Positions 1 through 7,335 of a stretch of 64,000 nt of DNA are shown piece after piece. The translations under genes were made by a program, and so were the position numbers. The notes under the pieces are model-generated. The model was given only the letters and a program-made list of their open reading frames with translations. It made no database searches and was not told where the DNA came from. The first letter of the stretch is position 1. Every line of letters begins with the position of its first letter. Origin of the DNA: RBG-16-49-21 sp040768125 (GTDB lineage Bacteria; Spirochaetota; UBA4802; UBA5550); NCBI GenBank assembly GCA_040768125.1, contig JAXGNG010000006.1, positions 124,001-188,000 of the forward strand, in the 5' to 3' direction.

Positions 1-240
1 GAAATCATCCCTCTCGGCATCGCTCACCCCGGCAATCCATTGCAGGTTTATGCCGTTCGAGAAGAATTTCGGGTCACTGCTCTTCACCACGAGCGAGGCA
101 TTGCCTTTCGATTCCTCGATTTCATCAAATACCTGGTTGTATTCATCCAGGGCGCTGCTCGTGAAGGTGTTCTTGTTTTCACTGTCGATGAGGGTAATAA
201 TGAAGACATTGCCGTCTTTTGATAATTCAATGTGGTTCAT
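1..240 (-). CDS. Crotonase (enoyl-CoA hydratase/isomerase) family protein, N-terminal part
   Basis: The frame is open to the left edge of the window, so only the first 80 residues are present. The translation begins MNHIELSKDGNVFIITLI and contains FFSNGINLQWIAG about 60 residues in. This matches the crotonase fold: a first beta-hairpin, then the SNGxxL segment that forms part of the CoA/oxyanion-hole region. The ATG at 240-238 has an AGGA Shine-Dalgarno six bases upstream. The form SNGINL resembles enoyl-CoA delta-isomerase-like members more than classical hydratases, but the catalytic acidic residues lie outside the window. The substrate is therefore unknown; a role in fatty acyl-CoA metabolism is an inference from the family. 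A perfect palindrome lies about 135 bases upstream and may be its operator. Confidence 0.75.
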   Translation of the reverse strand, partial: MNHIELSKDGNVFIITLIDSENKNTFTSSALDEYNQVFDEIEESKGNASLVVKSSDPKFFSNGINLQWIAGVSDAERDDF

Positions 241-375
241 GGATGTTCCTGCGTTACTCAAGGATGAAAAATCGTTTAGTGCCGATGATTTATGCCGCAA
301 GGGAACATCCACATTATTCATCAGAGGTTCCCATAATTCATTGATATCGTTCTGCCAGGAAATTATGGCAAAAAC

Positions 376-407
376 AAACAATGAACTGACATGTCAGTTC
401 ATTGTTT
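376..407. promoter_or_regulatory. 32-bp perfect palindrome, probable repressor operator
   Basis: Two 16-base arms centred between 391 and 392 (core TGAACTGACATGTCAGTTCA) form a perfect palindrome with no spacer. It lies upstream of the crotonase gene. A TTGACA-like -35 box is present on the minus strand at 424-419, so the palindrome would sit where the -10 and start site are expected. Long palindromes of this kind are typical of TetR-family operators at fatty-acid genes. It is AT-rich and has no proper U-tract, so a terminator is less likely. No regulator gene is visible nearby. Confidence 0.45.
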
Positions 408-599
408 ATGTGCTGATTTGTCAATAGGTTTTTTTATGCCCGTTCTTTCAGAATTCCTGGAAAGGAAACCAGCGCATGGAGCCAGCAATTGTGACTCGTT
501 TTGCTGCAGGGACATGGATGAATGAGGCAATCGAATCATTCAAACAGGAGTGAGAGGGGGATCCATTCAATCCAAAAGGCACGAGCTCATTTGTTTGTA

Positions 600-715
600 T
601 CCAGGATTTTACTCCGGCCTCGCATTGCTGTAAGGCAACACAATGCGCGTTATGTGAAGCCATTATGGGTATCAAGTCATTATTTCAACACAAAAGCGCT
701 GGTGGACAGCGGGCA
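600..715 (+). repeat. Dispersed repeat family 1, copy A (partial)
   Basis: The segment starts GGATTTTACTCCGGCC and contains ACACAATGCGCGTTATGTGA, followed by a CATTATGGG block and GCGCTGG-GGACAGCG. It aligns with 2200-2418 in the same orientation and with the reverse complement of 34196-34417 and 35862-35980. The right half found in copies B and C is missing here. No coding capacity was recognised in the rest of 241-847. Confidence 0.7.
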
Positions 716-847
716 TAAAATATTTCCTTTCATGAAATATATCATGCCGTATGGGTCGTCTGTCAAGCCAGGGGAGCAGTATAAATTCATAATCTTCTTT
801 ATGCTGCGAAGATGTTTAAAAGCTCACTCGGCTTTTTAATGGCATCA

Positions 848-2167
848 TTAAATATCATCGTCGGCGGCTTGTTCCGGTTTGCGTTCAACGATTTCACCAT
901 CTTTTTCCTCCAGTGCAGGTAAATCCAGCGCATCAGCAAATTCTTTCAGGACATTGTACGCTTCACTCTTGAATCTTGACACGAAAAGGGTAATAGATTT
1001 ACGGTCTCTGGCAAAGAGCAGTACGCAATATTTTGTTTCCTTTCCCTCATCTGTCTTATGTGTAAAACTATCAATAAGCAATCCGCGAAAATCACCGGGC
1101 AGGTTCTTTTCCCATCGGGTATATCCCCGAAGGTGCCTTTCACTGTAAGAAACCTTTTCATGTGTAATGCGGATGAATTCTTTTTCGACAAGCCTGGATA
1201 CGCCCATATAGCCGAGTACTGCGGAAAGGATTAAAGGGAGCAGTGATCCCGGGAGGGATCCTGTGAATCCTGCCATATATACAAATATTCCAAACCATAC
1301 TGCACATGCAAGCGAGAATGCCAGTGCACCGATTACTAATAAGCGAGGATCTGAACGTTCCTTTTCCACAGGCAGGTGACGAACGTCTATGGCTATTCTT
1401 TCTATGTCCTTCATGTCCCCGGTACTGGCCTTTGAAGAAGAGAGGAGGTCTGATATGGTGTTCAACGTATTAGTTTTTGAATAATCTTTGACCTTTGCTG
1501 CCTTCCTCCCCTTTTTGCTCTTCCGGTACCTTTTTGCAGCCTGGGCGCCTGCTTTCAGTGAAATAACTACAAGCATCATCACGAACAGTATATTTTCATC
1601 AGCAATAGAAAGGGCGGACATGAATATAAATATCAGTATAGTAGTAGTTAAAATCAGGAGTGGGAAGCCTCCTATCTCTGCTATCTCCGAATCCGGGTCT
1701 ACTGCCCTGTGCTTCCTGCCTACAACGTAATCCCTGACGAACCAGTAGATATAATCCGCGAAGATGAAGATTATAAAAAATGCGTTGCCATGAATAAATG
1801 AAGTCAGGCCGTCCGAAGAGTTGTCATTGGAAAGGCCGGCAATGAGAAAAAACGCCAAATTGCCGTAGAAGAATCCCAGGCTGTAAAGGATCCATGCAAT
1901 TGCAATGCCGAACTTTTTTACCGGGGATGCGACATCACTGTATTCCCTGGTGGCAAAGACATAGATACCAATCCTCGGGAGTATGGTAAGCTCATATGCG
2001 GTGAGCTCAACCGCGTAAAACAGGAATATTCCTTTATATGTCCAGTTAAAAAAGAAATAGCCCACCAGTGGTATGAGATTTTCGACTGCAATGAAGAAAT
2101 AGTACCTGACAGGCGGCGGTATGCTTTTAAAAGGATTGTATTTCATTATACATTTTACACTGTGCAT
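848..2167 (-). CDS. Polytopic membrane protein with cytosolic C-terminal domain, unknown function
   Basis: The product is up to 439 residues with about eight hydrophobic helices: N-terminal pairs around residues 20-60 and 85-150, a pair around 170-210, and another pair around 275-330. A charged soluble tail of about 100 residues follows and ends in an acidic stretch. The N-terminal part, with its FNW motif between the first two helices, is reminiscent of the DUF6498 membrane family; this is from memory and not secure. Two in-frame ATGs (2167 and 2146) are possible and neither has a clear ribosome site. The gene is bracketed by direct copies A and B of dispersed repeat family 1, which suggests it was acquired or moved as a unit. 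Function unknown. Confidence 0.7.
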   Translation of the reverse strand: MHSVKCIMKYNPFKSIPPPVRYYFFIAVENLIPLVGYFFFNWTYKGIFLFYAVELTAYELTILPRIGIYVFATREYSDVASPVKKFGIAIAWILYSLGFFYGNLAFFLIAGLSNDNSSDGLTSFIHGNAFFIIFIFADYIYWFVRDYVVGRKHRAVDPDSEIAEIGGFPLLILTTTILIFIFMSALSIADENILFVMMLVVISLKAGAQAAKRYRKSKKGRKAAKVKDYSKTNTLNTISDLLSSSKASTGDMKDIERIAIDVRHLPVEKERSDPRLLVIGALAFSLACAVWFGIFVYMAGFTGSLPGSLLPLILSAVLGYMGVSRLVEKEFIRITHEKVSYSERHLRGYTRWEKNLPGDFRGLLIDSFTHKTDEGKETKYCVLLFARDRKSITLFVSRFKSEAYNVLKEFADALDLPALEEKDGEIVERKPEQAADDDI

Positions 2168-2199
2168 CTTAATTGTTTGTTTTTATTCAGATATACATG

Positions 2200-2418
2200 T
2201 TTATCTGGGATTTTACTATGGCCTGCCGTTATGGTCATGTGGCACAATGCGCGTTATGTGAAACCATTATGGGGGATTAAATCATTATTTCAACACAAAA
2301 AGCGCTGGAGAGCGGGCTGGAAATTTTGCGCGCGCCGGAAAAATGAGAATTTTTACGAGAAACAAGCAGAAAATCCCCGCCTGCTGAATTGAACAACCGC
2401 GGTTTAATTACAGGCATG
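2200..2418 (+). repeat. Dispersed repeat family 1, copy B (near full length)
   Basis: The copy runs from GGGATTTTACT through CACAATGCGCGTTATGTGAA and the GCGCGCGCCGGAAAAATGAG block to AATCCCCGCC. Its whole length matches the reverse complement of copy C at 34196-34417, apart from small gaps. No open reading frame spans it. With copy A it flanks the membrane-protein gene at 848-2167. Confidence 0.75.
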
Positions 2419-2493
2419 GTGGTTCAACTATCCTGGAAGTCCTGTTTTTTTCACCGCTGAGGGGCGTATCGAGGAAAGCGTCGGGGGATCCCA

Positions 2494-2531
2494 CCCCTCT
2501 CCCTCGGGGAGAGGGGGCCGGGGGGTGAGGG
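2494..2531 (+). repeat. GC-rich palindromic repeat (copy 1)
   Basis: The core CCCTCTCCCTCGGGGAGAGG is self-complementary and is followed by GGGCCGGGGGGTGAGGG. An almost identical 38-base sequence occurs in the opposite orientation inside the Rhs gene at 51129-51166. This type of dispersed palindrome is common in bacterial intergenic DNA. The rest of 2419-2614 shows no gene. Confidence 0.65.
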
Positions 2532-2614
2532 TTTCCTAAAAGTCTACTCGCCGGGGGGATCTTGCTCCATTATTTATTCTTGATTTTCCACCCCTCCGGG
2601 GTGAGACTGCCAGC

Positions 2615-3199
2615 GTGAAGGCCCTTGGAATATACGGCAGCCCCCGGGCGGAGGGAAACAGCGATATTCTCCTCGACCGCGTCCTCGAGGGCGCGCGCTC
2701 CGGGGGCGCGGCAATCGACCGCCTCTACCTTCGGGATATGGTTTTTTCGCCATGTACCGAGTGCGGGGGATGCGACGAGACGGGGCGCTGCATAATCGAC
2801 GACGCCATGCAGGGCGTCTATACGCGACTCCTGGAACCGGAGATCGTTTTCCTGGCTTCGCCGGTCTTCTTTTACGGACTCACGGCCCAGGCAAAGGCCA
2901 TGGTGGACCGCTGCCAGGCCCTCTGGCGGCGGCGCATGCTGACGAAGAGCAGGGAAGAGCGAAGGAGCTTCGACGGCGGCACGGGGTATCTCGTCATGAC
3001 CGCCGCCGCGGAGGGCCAACAGGTTTACGAATGCGGGGAATTGACGGCCAAATATTTCTTCTATTCCCTCGACAAGGCCTACGGCGGGGGGCTCTTCGCC
3101 AGGGCGGAGGCGAAAGGGGAGATCCTGGAGACGCCAGGGGAGCTTGAGCGGGCCTTCCGGTTCGGGAAGGACGCGGTGAGGCAGATGTCCCGGCACTAA
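2615..3199 (+). CDS. NAD(P)H-dependent FMN reductase / iron-sulfur flavoprotein-like
   Basis: A 194-residue flavodoxin-fold protein. The N-terminal GIYGSPRAEGNS loop (residues 5-16) is the FMN-phosphate-binding signature of NADPH-dependent FMN reductases. A CTECGGCDETGRC cysteine cluster around residues 47-59 is the arrangement seen in iron-sulfur flavoproteins, where it can hold a 4Fe-4S cluster. SPVFFYGLTAQAKAMVDR around residues 82-99 is the conserved flavin-side segment. The start is a GTG at 2615. It probably shuttles electrons in the cytoplasm of an anaerobe; the partner is unknown. panE follows 49 bases later on the same strand. Confidence 0.8.
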   Translation: MKALGIYGSPRAEGNSDILLDRVLEGARSGGAAIDRLYLRDMVFSPCTECGGCDETGRCIIDDAMQGVYTRLLEPEIVFLASPVFFYGLTAQAKAMVDRCQALWRRRMLTKSREERRSFDGGTGYLVMTAAAEGQQVYECGELTAKYFFYSLDKAYGGGLFARAEAKGEILETPGELERAFRFGKDAVRQMSRH

Positions 3200-3248
3200 C
3201 CGTGGCGCCGCCCGGGATTGCCGCGCGGCGCGGGGAGGATTGGAGGCG

Positions 3249-4178
3249 ATGAGGATCGCGATAATGGGACCGGGGGCCCTGGGGCTCCTCTTCGCGGGAT
3301 ATCTCCAGAGGGGCGGCGCCGGTGTCGTGCTTATCGACGAGGACGGGGAGCGCGCGGATCTTTTCAACAGGGAAGGTGTCCGCTGGGAGGGGGCCGCGGC
3401 GGACTTTCGATTCACCGTTCCCGCCATGGTGGGTTTTCCCGACCCGGGATCCATTGATCTTGCGGTCCTCTGCGTCAAGGCATACCACACCTCCCGCGCC
3501 GCGGAGCAGATAGGCGAATCGGGCTACCGGGGTCCCGTGCTCACGCTTCAGAACGGCCTGGGGAACGGGGAAATCATCGCCCGCGCCTGTCCCGGCGCAG
3601 GTGTGATCGTCGGCGCCACCTCCGAGGGGGCGTCCCTGGAAGCGCCCAACCACGTGCGCCACGCCGGGGGCGGGGAGACGGTGTTCGGTCCCCTCGGGGA
3701 GGGAAATCCCGGCGGGGAATTCCTCGGAGAGCTCATCGGTGTCATGAAGAAAGGAGGTCTCCGCGCGGCGCTGTCGGATAACCCCGAGGGGATCGTGTGG
3801 AGCAAAGCCGTGGTGAACGCGGGGATCAATCCCCTCACGGCCATTCTCTCCGTGCGAAACGGCGTCCTCCTGGATATCGAGCCTGCAAGGGCCCTCATGG
3901 CGGGGCTGGTCGGCGAGGCCTATGCCGTGGCGCGGCGGAAGGGCGTCGCCATGCTCTACAATGACCCCGTGGCCAGGGTCGAGGAGGTGTGCCGCCTCAC
4001 TGCGTCCAACTACTCGTCCATGTGCCTGGACGTGAGGAACCGGCGCAGGACCGAGATCGATTTCATCAACGGCGCCGTGGTACGCGCGGGGGCGGCCCTG
4101 GGAATGGAAAGCCCCCTGAATGACGTGATGCTGAAGCTCCTGCGCGCCCTGGAGCTGTCCCGCATAGAGCGGGAATAG
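3249..4178 (+). CDS. panE: 2-dehydropantoate 2-reductase (ketopantoate reductase family)
   Basis: The family reduces 2-dehydropantoate to pantoate with NADPH in coenzyme A synthesis. The N-terminus MRIAIMGPGALG carries the GxGxxG dinucleotide-binding loop at residues 7-12. The C-terminal helical domain has the characteristic SKAVVNAGINPLTA segment with the catalytic lysine, and TEIDFINGAVV near the end with the conserved glutamate. The length of 309 residues is usual. A TTG at 3240 is also in frame, but the ATG at 3249 has a GGAGG ten bases upstream and gives the canonical N-terminus. Some paralogues act on other 2-oxo acids, so the exact substrate is inferred. Confidence 0.85.
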   Translation: MRIAIMGPGALGLLFAGYLQRGGAGVVLIDEDGERADLFNREGVRWEGAAADFRFTVPAMVGFPDPGSIDLAVLCVKAYHTSRAAEQIGESGYRGPVLTLQNGLGNGEIIARACPGAGVIVGATSEGASLEAPNHVRHAGGGETVFGPLGEGNPGGEFLGELIGVMKKGGLRAALSDNPEGIVWSKAVVNAGINPLTAILSVRNGVLLDIEPARALMAGLVGEAYAVARRKGVAMLYNDPVARVEEVCRLTASNYSSMCLDVRNRRRTEIDFINGAVVRAGAALGMESPLNDVMLKLLRALELSRIERE

Positions 4179-4233
4179 ACGGCGCTTAACCGCGGTCCGG
4201 GCAAAGCGTGGCCGCCCGGAGAGGAATTATACA

Positions 4234-5013
4234 ATGCTGCCACAGACTACAACGATACGCGCCCACCGCTACGGCCCCGGCGGCTTCGAGCCGGTTGAGC
4301 TCCAGGTGAGCGCCGAGTACCATATGACCTTCCAGGTGAACGGCAGGCCCTACCTTGTCGTGGCCTGCTCCGGTTCCGATCTGGAGATCCTTGCCGCGGG
4401 ACATCTCCTCTCCGAGGGAATCATCGTGTCGCGGGATGAGATCGAGAGGATCGAGGTCGACGAGGAGAAAATGAGCGTCAATGTCGTCACGGCGCCGGGG
4501 ACGGATGTGATAAGCCGCCTCTTCAGGGTGCGCACCATGGTATCGGGCTGCGCCGGCGGGGGGACCGGCGCGGGGTGCCGCGGCATCACGCTCCCCGCGG
4601 TTTCCGGGATCGACCCCGCGGTCATCATGGATTCCGCGAAGGAGTTCCTCGGCCTTTCGACGATTCACCGCAGCACCCACGGCGTGCACAGCGCGGCGCT
4701 CTACGACATCGGGGGGAGACGCGTCGCTTTCTACGACGAGATCGGCAGGCACAACGCCGTGGACAAGCTCCTGGGCCTCGTCCTCACCGAGGGGATCGGG
4801 CTCGAGCGGGCCATGCTTTTCAGCACGGGGCGAATATCGAGCGAGATCGTGTCAAAGGTGGCTGCGGCGCGCATACCGGTCCTGGTCACCAGGGCCGCGC
4901 CCACGAGCATGGCCGTGGGGATGGCCAGGGAGATCGGCCTGGTCCTGGTCACGGGGGTCAGGAGGGACGGGTTCTACGTAATCAGCGGCGCGGAGTCGAT
5001 CGGGGTCCCCTAG
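4234..5013 (+). CDS. fdhD: Formate dehydrogenase sulfurtransferase FdhD
   Basis: FdhD passes sulfur from a cysteine desulfurase to the molybdenum/tungsten bis-MGD cofactor, which formate dehydrogenases need for activity. The 259-residue product has the family features SGSDLEILAAGHLLSEGII, TIHRSTHGVHSA and the nucleotide-like pocket FYDEIGRHNAVDKLLG. GAGGAAT stands upstream of the ATG. The substrate-loop cysteine occurs as SGCAGGG, a single Cys followed by glycines with a further Cys ten residues on, rather than the CxxC of the E. coli protein. The gene converges on fdhE with a 4-base overlap of 3' ends, placing it with its client enzyme. Confidence 0.93.
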   Translation: MLPQTTTIRAHRYGPGGFEPVELQVSAEYHMTFQVNGRPYLVVACSGSDLEILAAGHLLSEGIIVSRDEIERIEVDEEKMSVNVVTAPGTDVISRLFRVRTMVSGCAGGGTGAGCRGITLPAVSGIDPAVIMDSAKEFLGLSTIHRSTHGVHSAALYDIGGRRVAFYDEIGRHNAVDKLLGLVLTEGIGLERAMLFSTGRISSEIVSKVAAARIPVLVTRAAPTSMAVGMAREIGLVLVTGVRRDGFYVISGAESIGVP

Positions 5014-5858
5014 GGGCGGTGGAACCCTCTTTTGATGGCCGCACTGTCCAGGTGGACCGTGAGCAGGTTCTCCACCGCTGGATCGCATTCCTCCGGTTCC
5101 ACGAATTTATCAAGGCGCACGGTCTTGATGTATCCCCGGCACGAGTGGCAGAGGTCAATGCGGTACCGGTCGTCGCCCTCCATGGAGAGGTATTCCAGGG
5201 CATCGGCGTTCTCGGTCCCGCAGACCGCGCAGGCGATCCGCTTGAAGGGCCACCGGGTTTCGCAGAGGGTGCAGGAGAGGAGCCGCTTCCCCTCCCGACC
5301 GGCCACGATGAGGGAGATTTCAGGGTAGTAGCCACAGAAGGGGCATGAACGGCCTTCATCGCCGTCTTCGCCGGTAATTTCACCCCGCGCCTCGGCAAGG
5401 GCAACGAAAAAAGGCTTCAGCCAGTTGGTGACCAGGAACACCGTTTCGTCGCCGCCCACCCTGCATGCCCGGGCATGGGTTTCCATGGCCGCGGCGTCCC
5501 TGTCGAGAAGGGCACCGGCGAGTTCCTTCCATTTCGGCGAATCCCCGGCGAGGTAATCGCCCAGGGGGCCGATATCGAGGCCGGGATGATGCGTTCCGAT
5601 GATCTCAGCGAGGGGGGCCAGGCCCGGAACGAGGAGCCGCTCCCCGGCCTCTGCGAAGATGGCATCCCTGCCCCGTGAGGCGATCGGGATTTCATCGTGG
5701 CCCGGCACGGGAAGGTCGGGGGAACCCCTGTAACGCGTATATTCCTCCGCGTGGTAGGCATAGAGGGCGCGGTAAAAGGCGAGCATTTCGCCCGTGAGGA
5801 TCCCTGCCTCCAGGGCTTTCTTCCCGTGCGTGTCAAGGTATGCGAGGCGGTCGTTCAT
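5010..5858 (-). CDS. fdhE: Formate dehydrogenase accessory protein FdhE
   Basis: FdhE is a rubredoxin-like, iron-binding maturation factor needed for active respiratory formate dehydrogenase. The 282-residue product has CPFCGYYPE, CTLCETRW, CAVCGTEN and CHSCRGYIK. These are the four CxxC pairs of the family, all in the C-terminal half. The ATG at 5858 overlaps the mobA stop codon (TGATG); a GTG one codon earlier is possible. GGAGAG lies eight bases upstream. It is the last gene of fdhA-fdhB-mobA-fdhE, which groups the enzyme with cofactor and maturation functions. Confidence 0.93.
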   Translation of the reverse strand: MNDRLAYLDTHGKKALEAGILTGEMLAFYRALYAYHAEEYTRYRGSPDLPVPGHDEIPIASRGRDAIFAEAGERLLVPGLAPLAEIIGTHHPGLDIGPLGDYLAGDSPKWKELAGALLDRDAAAMETHARACRVGGDETVFLVTNWLKPFFVALAEARGEITGEDGDEGRSCPFCGYYPEISLIVAGREGKRLLSCTLCETRWPFKRIACAVCGTENADALEYLSMEGDDRYRIDLCHSCRGYIKTVRLDKFVEPEECDPAVENLLTVHLDSAAIKRGFHRP

Positions 5859-6445
5859 CACCGGGCTCTCTCCATGGCGTCACCGCTGAAATCGCGGCGG
5901 AAATTGATGTTCCGGAAGGTCCGGTAGGGATCGACCCGGCTCCGGATTTCATCTTCATTGATCCTGCGCACCGTCACGTCATCGTAAAACGCGATGATGC
6001 GGCGCTGGTTTTTTTCAATGCACGTTTCCACGGGCGCCAGGCACTTTTTTGAATAAATGGCGTGGAGCGGCTGGTAGTAACCGCCGTAGTAGGGCACGGT
6101 CACGTCGAATTCCCCGGAAGCCGACACCATGTAGCGGATGAGGTCCGCGCTGAGGTACGGCATGTCGCAGGGAAAAAGAAAGGCCGATCCGCTCTCGATG
6201 ATGTGAAGCGCCGCGTGAAGCCCCCCCATGGGGCCGTATCCCGGAACGAGATCTCCGTAGCAGGGAACGCCGGGGATGTCGTACTTTCCGTCAACGTCGG
6301 CGATCACGGCGACGCGGGGGATCGCGGGTCGAATCGTCCCGATGACGTGCTCCAGGAGCGTGCCACCGCCGTAGGGGAAGAGGGCCTTGTCTTCCCCGAA
6401 GCGGGTGCTCCGTCCACCGGCGATGATGAAGGCCGTGATATCCAT
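5858..6445 (-). CDS. mobA: Molybdenum cofactor guanylyltransferase MobA
   Basis: MobA attaches GMP to molybdopterin, giving the guanine-dinucleotide cofactor used by formate dehydrogenase. The 195-residue product starts MDITAFIIAGGRSTRFGEDK, with the nucleotide-binding LAGG-like loop (IIAGG). FPCDMPYLSADLI around residues 91-103 contains the metal-binding aspartate, and GPMGGLHAAL around residues 71-80 is also conserved. The reading frame stays open far upstream, but that extension is only the antisense-frame shadow of fdhB. The ATG at 6445 has GGAG close upstream and gives the family N-terminus. It lies between fdhB and fdhE; a strong hairpin precedes it. Confidence 0.93.
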   Translation of the reverse strand: MDITAFIIAGGRSTRFGEDKALFPYGGGTLLEHVIGTIRPAIPRVAVIADVDGKYDIPGVPCYGDLVPGYGPMGGLHAALHIIESGSAFLFPCDMPYLSADLIRYMVSASGEFDVTVPYYGGYYQPLHAIYSKKCLAPVETCIEKNQRRIIAFYDDVTVRRINEDEIRSRVDPYRTFRNINFRRDFSGDAMERAR

Positions 6446-6468
6446 TCTCTCCGGGTCGATCTCCTGAG

Positions 6469-6507
6469 AAACGAATGACACCGGCCGGGGGCCGGTGTCA
6501 TTCGTTT
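6469..6507. terminator. 18-bp hairpin between fdhB and mobA, U-tract on the plus side
   Basis: Perfect arms 6469-6486 and 6490-6507 (containing GAATGACACCGGCC) enclose a GGG loop. On the plus strand the hairpin is followed by a run of T (6505-6511), as in an intrinsic terminator. On the minus strand, the direction of the fdh operon, only TTTCTC follows, so read-through to mobA is plausible with some attenuation. It may also block antisense transcription coming from fdhD. Confidence 0.55.
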
Positions 6508-6528
6508 TTTTATCTTTTCCGCTTAAAA

Positions 6529-7332
6529 CTATCCGACCATCGATTTCGATATCCGGTAGGCAAGCCGTTTCAGGGAGGGCATGCCCATGCTGAACATCGA
6601 GAGGAGATGGTAGGTGTCCCGGATCGACTCGGCCTTCGCGTGGTCCAGGGGCTTCGGGTTGATCGGGAGGCCGTATGTTTCCGGCTGGTCCTTGAGGATC
6701 GTGATGACCCCCAGTCCGCCATACTCGTACTCGCCGTAGATGCTCGCCCTCGGGTACCTGCCCTTCACCTGCTTCAGCCGGGCCTTCGCCTTTTTCAGGA
6801 GGCTGTCTCGGTAGCCGAAGGTGAGGGCCCCCGTGGGGCAGTGGAAGGCGCAGGCGGGGACGTCCCGCTTGTTCACCGTGCAGGCGTGGCATTTGTACGA
6901 CTTGTCGCGGTGGAGGGGCTGCTCCGATCCGTAGGTCGACATGTCCTCGTAGAGAACGTGGGGCACCTTGTAGACGCACTCGTTCTGGCACGCCCCGCAG
7001 CCTATGCACTTCGACTGGTCGATGACGACCCAGCCGTCGCGCTTCTCGATCGCCTGCTCCGGGCAGACCGTGAGGCAGTTGGGTATCTCGCAGTGGTAGC
7101 ACTTCTTGTGCATGATGGTCCACACGGGCATCTCGGGATTGGCCATGTCGACGTCGTGGAACCTGACATGGTTGAAGGTGATCGCCGAGAGCTCCGCGGG
7201 GTTGGTGTATTCCGGGCCCGCGAAGAAGGTCGTCTTCTCGGCCGGGAGGTTGTTCCACTGCTTGCACGCCACCTGGCACGCCCGGCAGCCGGTGCATTTC
7301 GTCGTATCTACTAAAAACCCTTTCACTGACAT
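6529..7332 (-). CDS. fdhB: Formate dehydrogenase iron-sulfur (beta) subunit
   Basis: An electron-transfer subunit of 267 residues that should carry four 4Fe-4S clusters from the catalytic subunit to the acceptor. Cysteine groups visible in order are CTGCRACQVACKQW near residue 14, CYHCEIPNCLTVCP near 83, CIGCGACQNECVYK near 111 and CHACTVNKRDVPACAFHCP near 145. This is the FdnH/FdoH/HybA arrangement. There is no C-terminal membrane helix such as E. coli FdnH has, so the heterodimer is probably soluble or docks on another partner. The start lies three bases after the fdhA stop, indicating translational coupling. Confidence 0.92.
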   Translation of the reverse strand: MSVKGFLVDTTKCTGCRACQVACKQWNNLPAEKTTFFAGPEYTNPAELSAITFNHVRFHDVDMANPEMPVWTIMHKKCYHCEIPNCLTVCPEQAIEKRDGWVVIDQSKCIGCGACQNECVYKVPHVLYEDMSTYGSEQPLHRDKSYKCHACTVNKRDVPACAFHCPTGALTFGYRDSLLKKAKARLKQVKGRYPRASIYGEYEYGGLGVITILKDQPETYGLPINPKPLDHAKAESIRDTYHLLSMFSMGMPSLKRLAYRISKSMVG

Positions 7333-7335
7333 GGT

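Noticed and set aside
2168..2400. A 76-codon open frame at 2162-2392
   Set aside because: It consists of repeat copy B read in one frame; the other copies do not keep the frame open.
6446..7297. An N-terminal extension of MobA of about 280 residues
   Set aside because: It lies over fdhB on the same strand in another frame and has no domain; the MobA start with its own ribosome site is at 6445.
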